A DNA stretch of 64,000 nt, from assembly GCA_030141605.1 (NCBI GenBank), contig JAQGDQ010000071.1, forward strand, positions 1 to 64,000, read 5' to 3'. Below the pieces are notes generated by a model, which saw nothing but the letters and a program-made list of their open reading frames with translations, did no database searches and was not told where the DNA came from. Positions 42,501 through 45,500 of this stretch are shown one piece after another. Position 1 is the first letter of the stretch. The number at the start of each line of letters is the position of its first letter. The stretch is from Tubiluchus corallicola (lineage: Eukaryota; Priapulida; Priapulimorpha; Priapulimorphida; Tubiluchidae). The position numbers were made by a program, and so were the translations under genes.

Positions 42501-45500
42501 TTCCCATGTGCAAACAAGGTTACTGTACAAAGCTTCCACAACCTCACAACAATAGAATGTTCCATCGTAGTTTAGAAACTAGAACTTGTGTTTTACGTGT
42601 GTTTGTTTTTTACATAATATTAAATTACCTTGTTTTTGATTAGGTCATCGTGAGAAGAAAATCTGCATACCGATTCGAAGTTGCACGCACAGAACAACTG
42701 TAGAAGATTTCAATGGTCTTTAATTGACACTGTACAATTGCTTTTCTTGTGATTTAGTAAAAACTCTGTGTAAGATCTAGAAAATTTTGTACTAATCAAG
42801 TTTCAGTTGTCAGGGGTGACATACCAGTAGAGGATCTAGTGATTAATGCAGGAGAGACACGTGCAACTGAGGATGATGTAAGATGAATATTTTGAATATT
42901 TGAGTATTTAAGTATTTATTTATCCATTTAGCATTACAATGCATAGTTCACAGTATTGTTACGGCATTTTTTCAATAATTTAAAAAAATATTGCAGCGTT
43001 TCTGCAGAAATATAGCTTATAAGCTAACATGTGTTGGGATTATAGTGTGTTTCAGCAGAAAACACTGCAGGAGTCATTGGTCAAATGTTTTAATATAATT
43101 AAGTACTAAATGAGCAACACAAAATATTACAATTATCTACTGTTACAATTATGTTTATTCGTATATATTCAGATTTAAAGTTGATGCGTCACTTTTTCTC
43201 TTGTTTCTAAAATGGATATTTATGGTAGAAGCAATTATTTGTTTATTGCTTATTTGATGCATTTGTATTAAGGTCTATGCGTACATTTAATATGTGATAT
43301 ATGTGTATGTATATACAACAGTTTGTATTCTCAAACACGTCTGCATACGTAATTGACCCAAAACAATGACCATATTGACCCAAAAGCGATTGCTATCATT
43401 CAAATATGGATCATGCAGTAGTACACGGACCGGAAGGCACCACTGAATAGGTAATTTAGCCAGTTTCCGGTGGCAAATTTTCCGTGACACAAATTGACTG
43501 GTACTCCTTTCAGATTCTGAAGTTGCTGTTATTAAATATTATCATAGTCTGTATGGTGATTATTACGATAGTATTTAACTTCGAAAACTCAATGATATAG
43601 GTCTGTTCGGCAGGAAATTTGTAGTAGTTGTTCCCTTAACAGCAATTATTGCTAGATTATGGTGACGCTCAGTGTACACCATAGATTTAAATAATGCACG
43701 GAGAGAGACTGCTAGTCTCTTGCAAAAAGTGAGGCAAACAAATGAATTTGTTAAGTAAAACAACGAGCACCATGTTTTACAATGCAGAACTGCATACGAT
43801 TTTTAGGCAAAAACAGCCAGTGTGCGTGACACACGCTTTGAACTTTTTCAGTAAGCTTTTTCACAGTTCCATCGATTGATGATGATCGTGAAAAGGTCAA
43901 AGGCTAAGTGTATGCGACAGTGCATTTGTGTACACTTGACAATGCCTCGTAGCCCGTCCGTAATAGTAACAGTTTTAACAGCTAGCTAGAACCTTACCTA
44001 GTTCATTTTTTCTTGTGCCCAGGCAAGGTTCTGCTAGTAAACCACTCTACATACAGTCTGATGCATAATTAAGTAAAATCTACGTAAAGCAACTGAAGTT
44101 ACAGAACTGACCTGGCAGACGGCTATGCTTTACGCACATGTCACGTGACGGTGTAGTTTAAAGACGCGTTGCTGTGGTACACTTAACCTTTGACCTACAG
44201 CAACTGCGCGGGCACACAACAAAACTGTGAAAAGGCTTATTTGGGTTTGCACTGTATTTCATCATCTGATTTGTTTCCGGGGAACCCGTGTCTCTGTCAT
44301 GCCATCAAAGCAATGGTTACCATTGACAACAACATGATTCCTGTTAAAAGGAAAACCGGCCGATTGAGTCGACTCAGCTGCATTTTAATTTACTCTCCAA
44401 AATATACATTTTCTTGCCTATAAAAGTTAACAGTTATTTCTAATATTTGAATAATTTCCTTGGAAAGTTAATTTATCGCAAAAAACACAGCTATCGCTTA
44501 TGTCACAAACTAACCACAGTTTGTGCAATGGTACACATCTTCCCTGCACGTTAAGCATGTTAACATAAGATGCTATGAGACACTGTTGTGATGTCACGAA
44601 AATGAGTTCTACATCACACTGACGTCACAGACGAACAGTGCAGTTCATGATCATGCTTATCACAGTACCACGCCTATTTGTCGGCCATGTCAAAGTGACT
44701 AAAAAGCGCCATTGCCAGCCTTAGTGGATTCACTGAGTTGCGCATAGCTTTGAAAGTTTAACAAAATTTAACTATCCGGGGTAATTATTATTTAGTCTAA
44801 GCTTTGATTTAAAAAAAAAACTGTTATAGTTTTAAATATTTAAGAACATAATTATTTTGATCTAATGTCTACACAACCGTCCAGTTTTCGTTTAATGCTT
44901 ATGTTTCGATACAGTCTTGCATTGCCTGAAGGTGCAGTGTCGATGATACAAAGTTGTTTCGAGACATAGAATTGACATAAGACATGTTTCAGTCATCAGT
45001 AACTGTTATTTTGATGGCATATCTCATCAGTATAGTCATCATACGTCCATTACGTCCCTTGCAGACATTGTGCAGGTAGAATTCTACCGTCAAAACAGTT
45101 AAACACAACAAGCACCACTTCCACATCTAACGTATATTATTCATTGTACAGTATCATCGCATTTATATATCAGCTTACACTTTGTTACTAATTTTGTGAA
45201 TACACGTTTTACATTTGTGTGTTTGCAAACCAAAACCGCCCTTACAACGGTACAATTACAACTACGTCATGATGCTTCAAAGTAAAATGTACCAAAAATT
45301 TGGTCTAATGTCGATTTCTTGTTTTTTATGAAAGCAAAGTCTAAACATTTTGGATTTTTATATTCTAGCATGAAATTATCAAGAAAATGCTCAAAAAATG
45401 CTAAAAATCTAATTTTATAACTCATACCCACTTTTCTGTATAGAAATTAGTACTGCAATTGTAAAAAAACTTGTATTTTCTAACTCCGATTGTAGCTCGT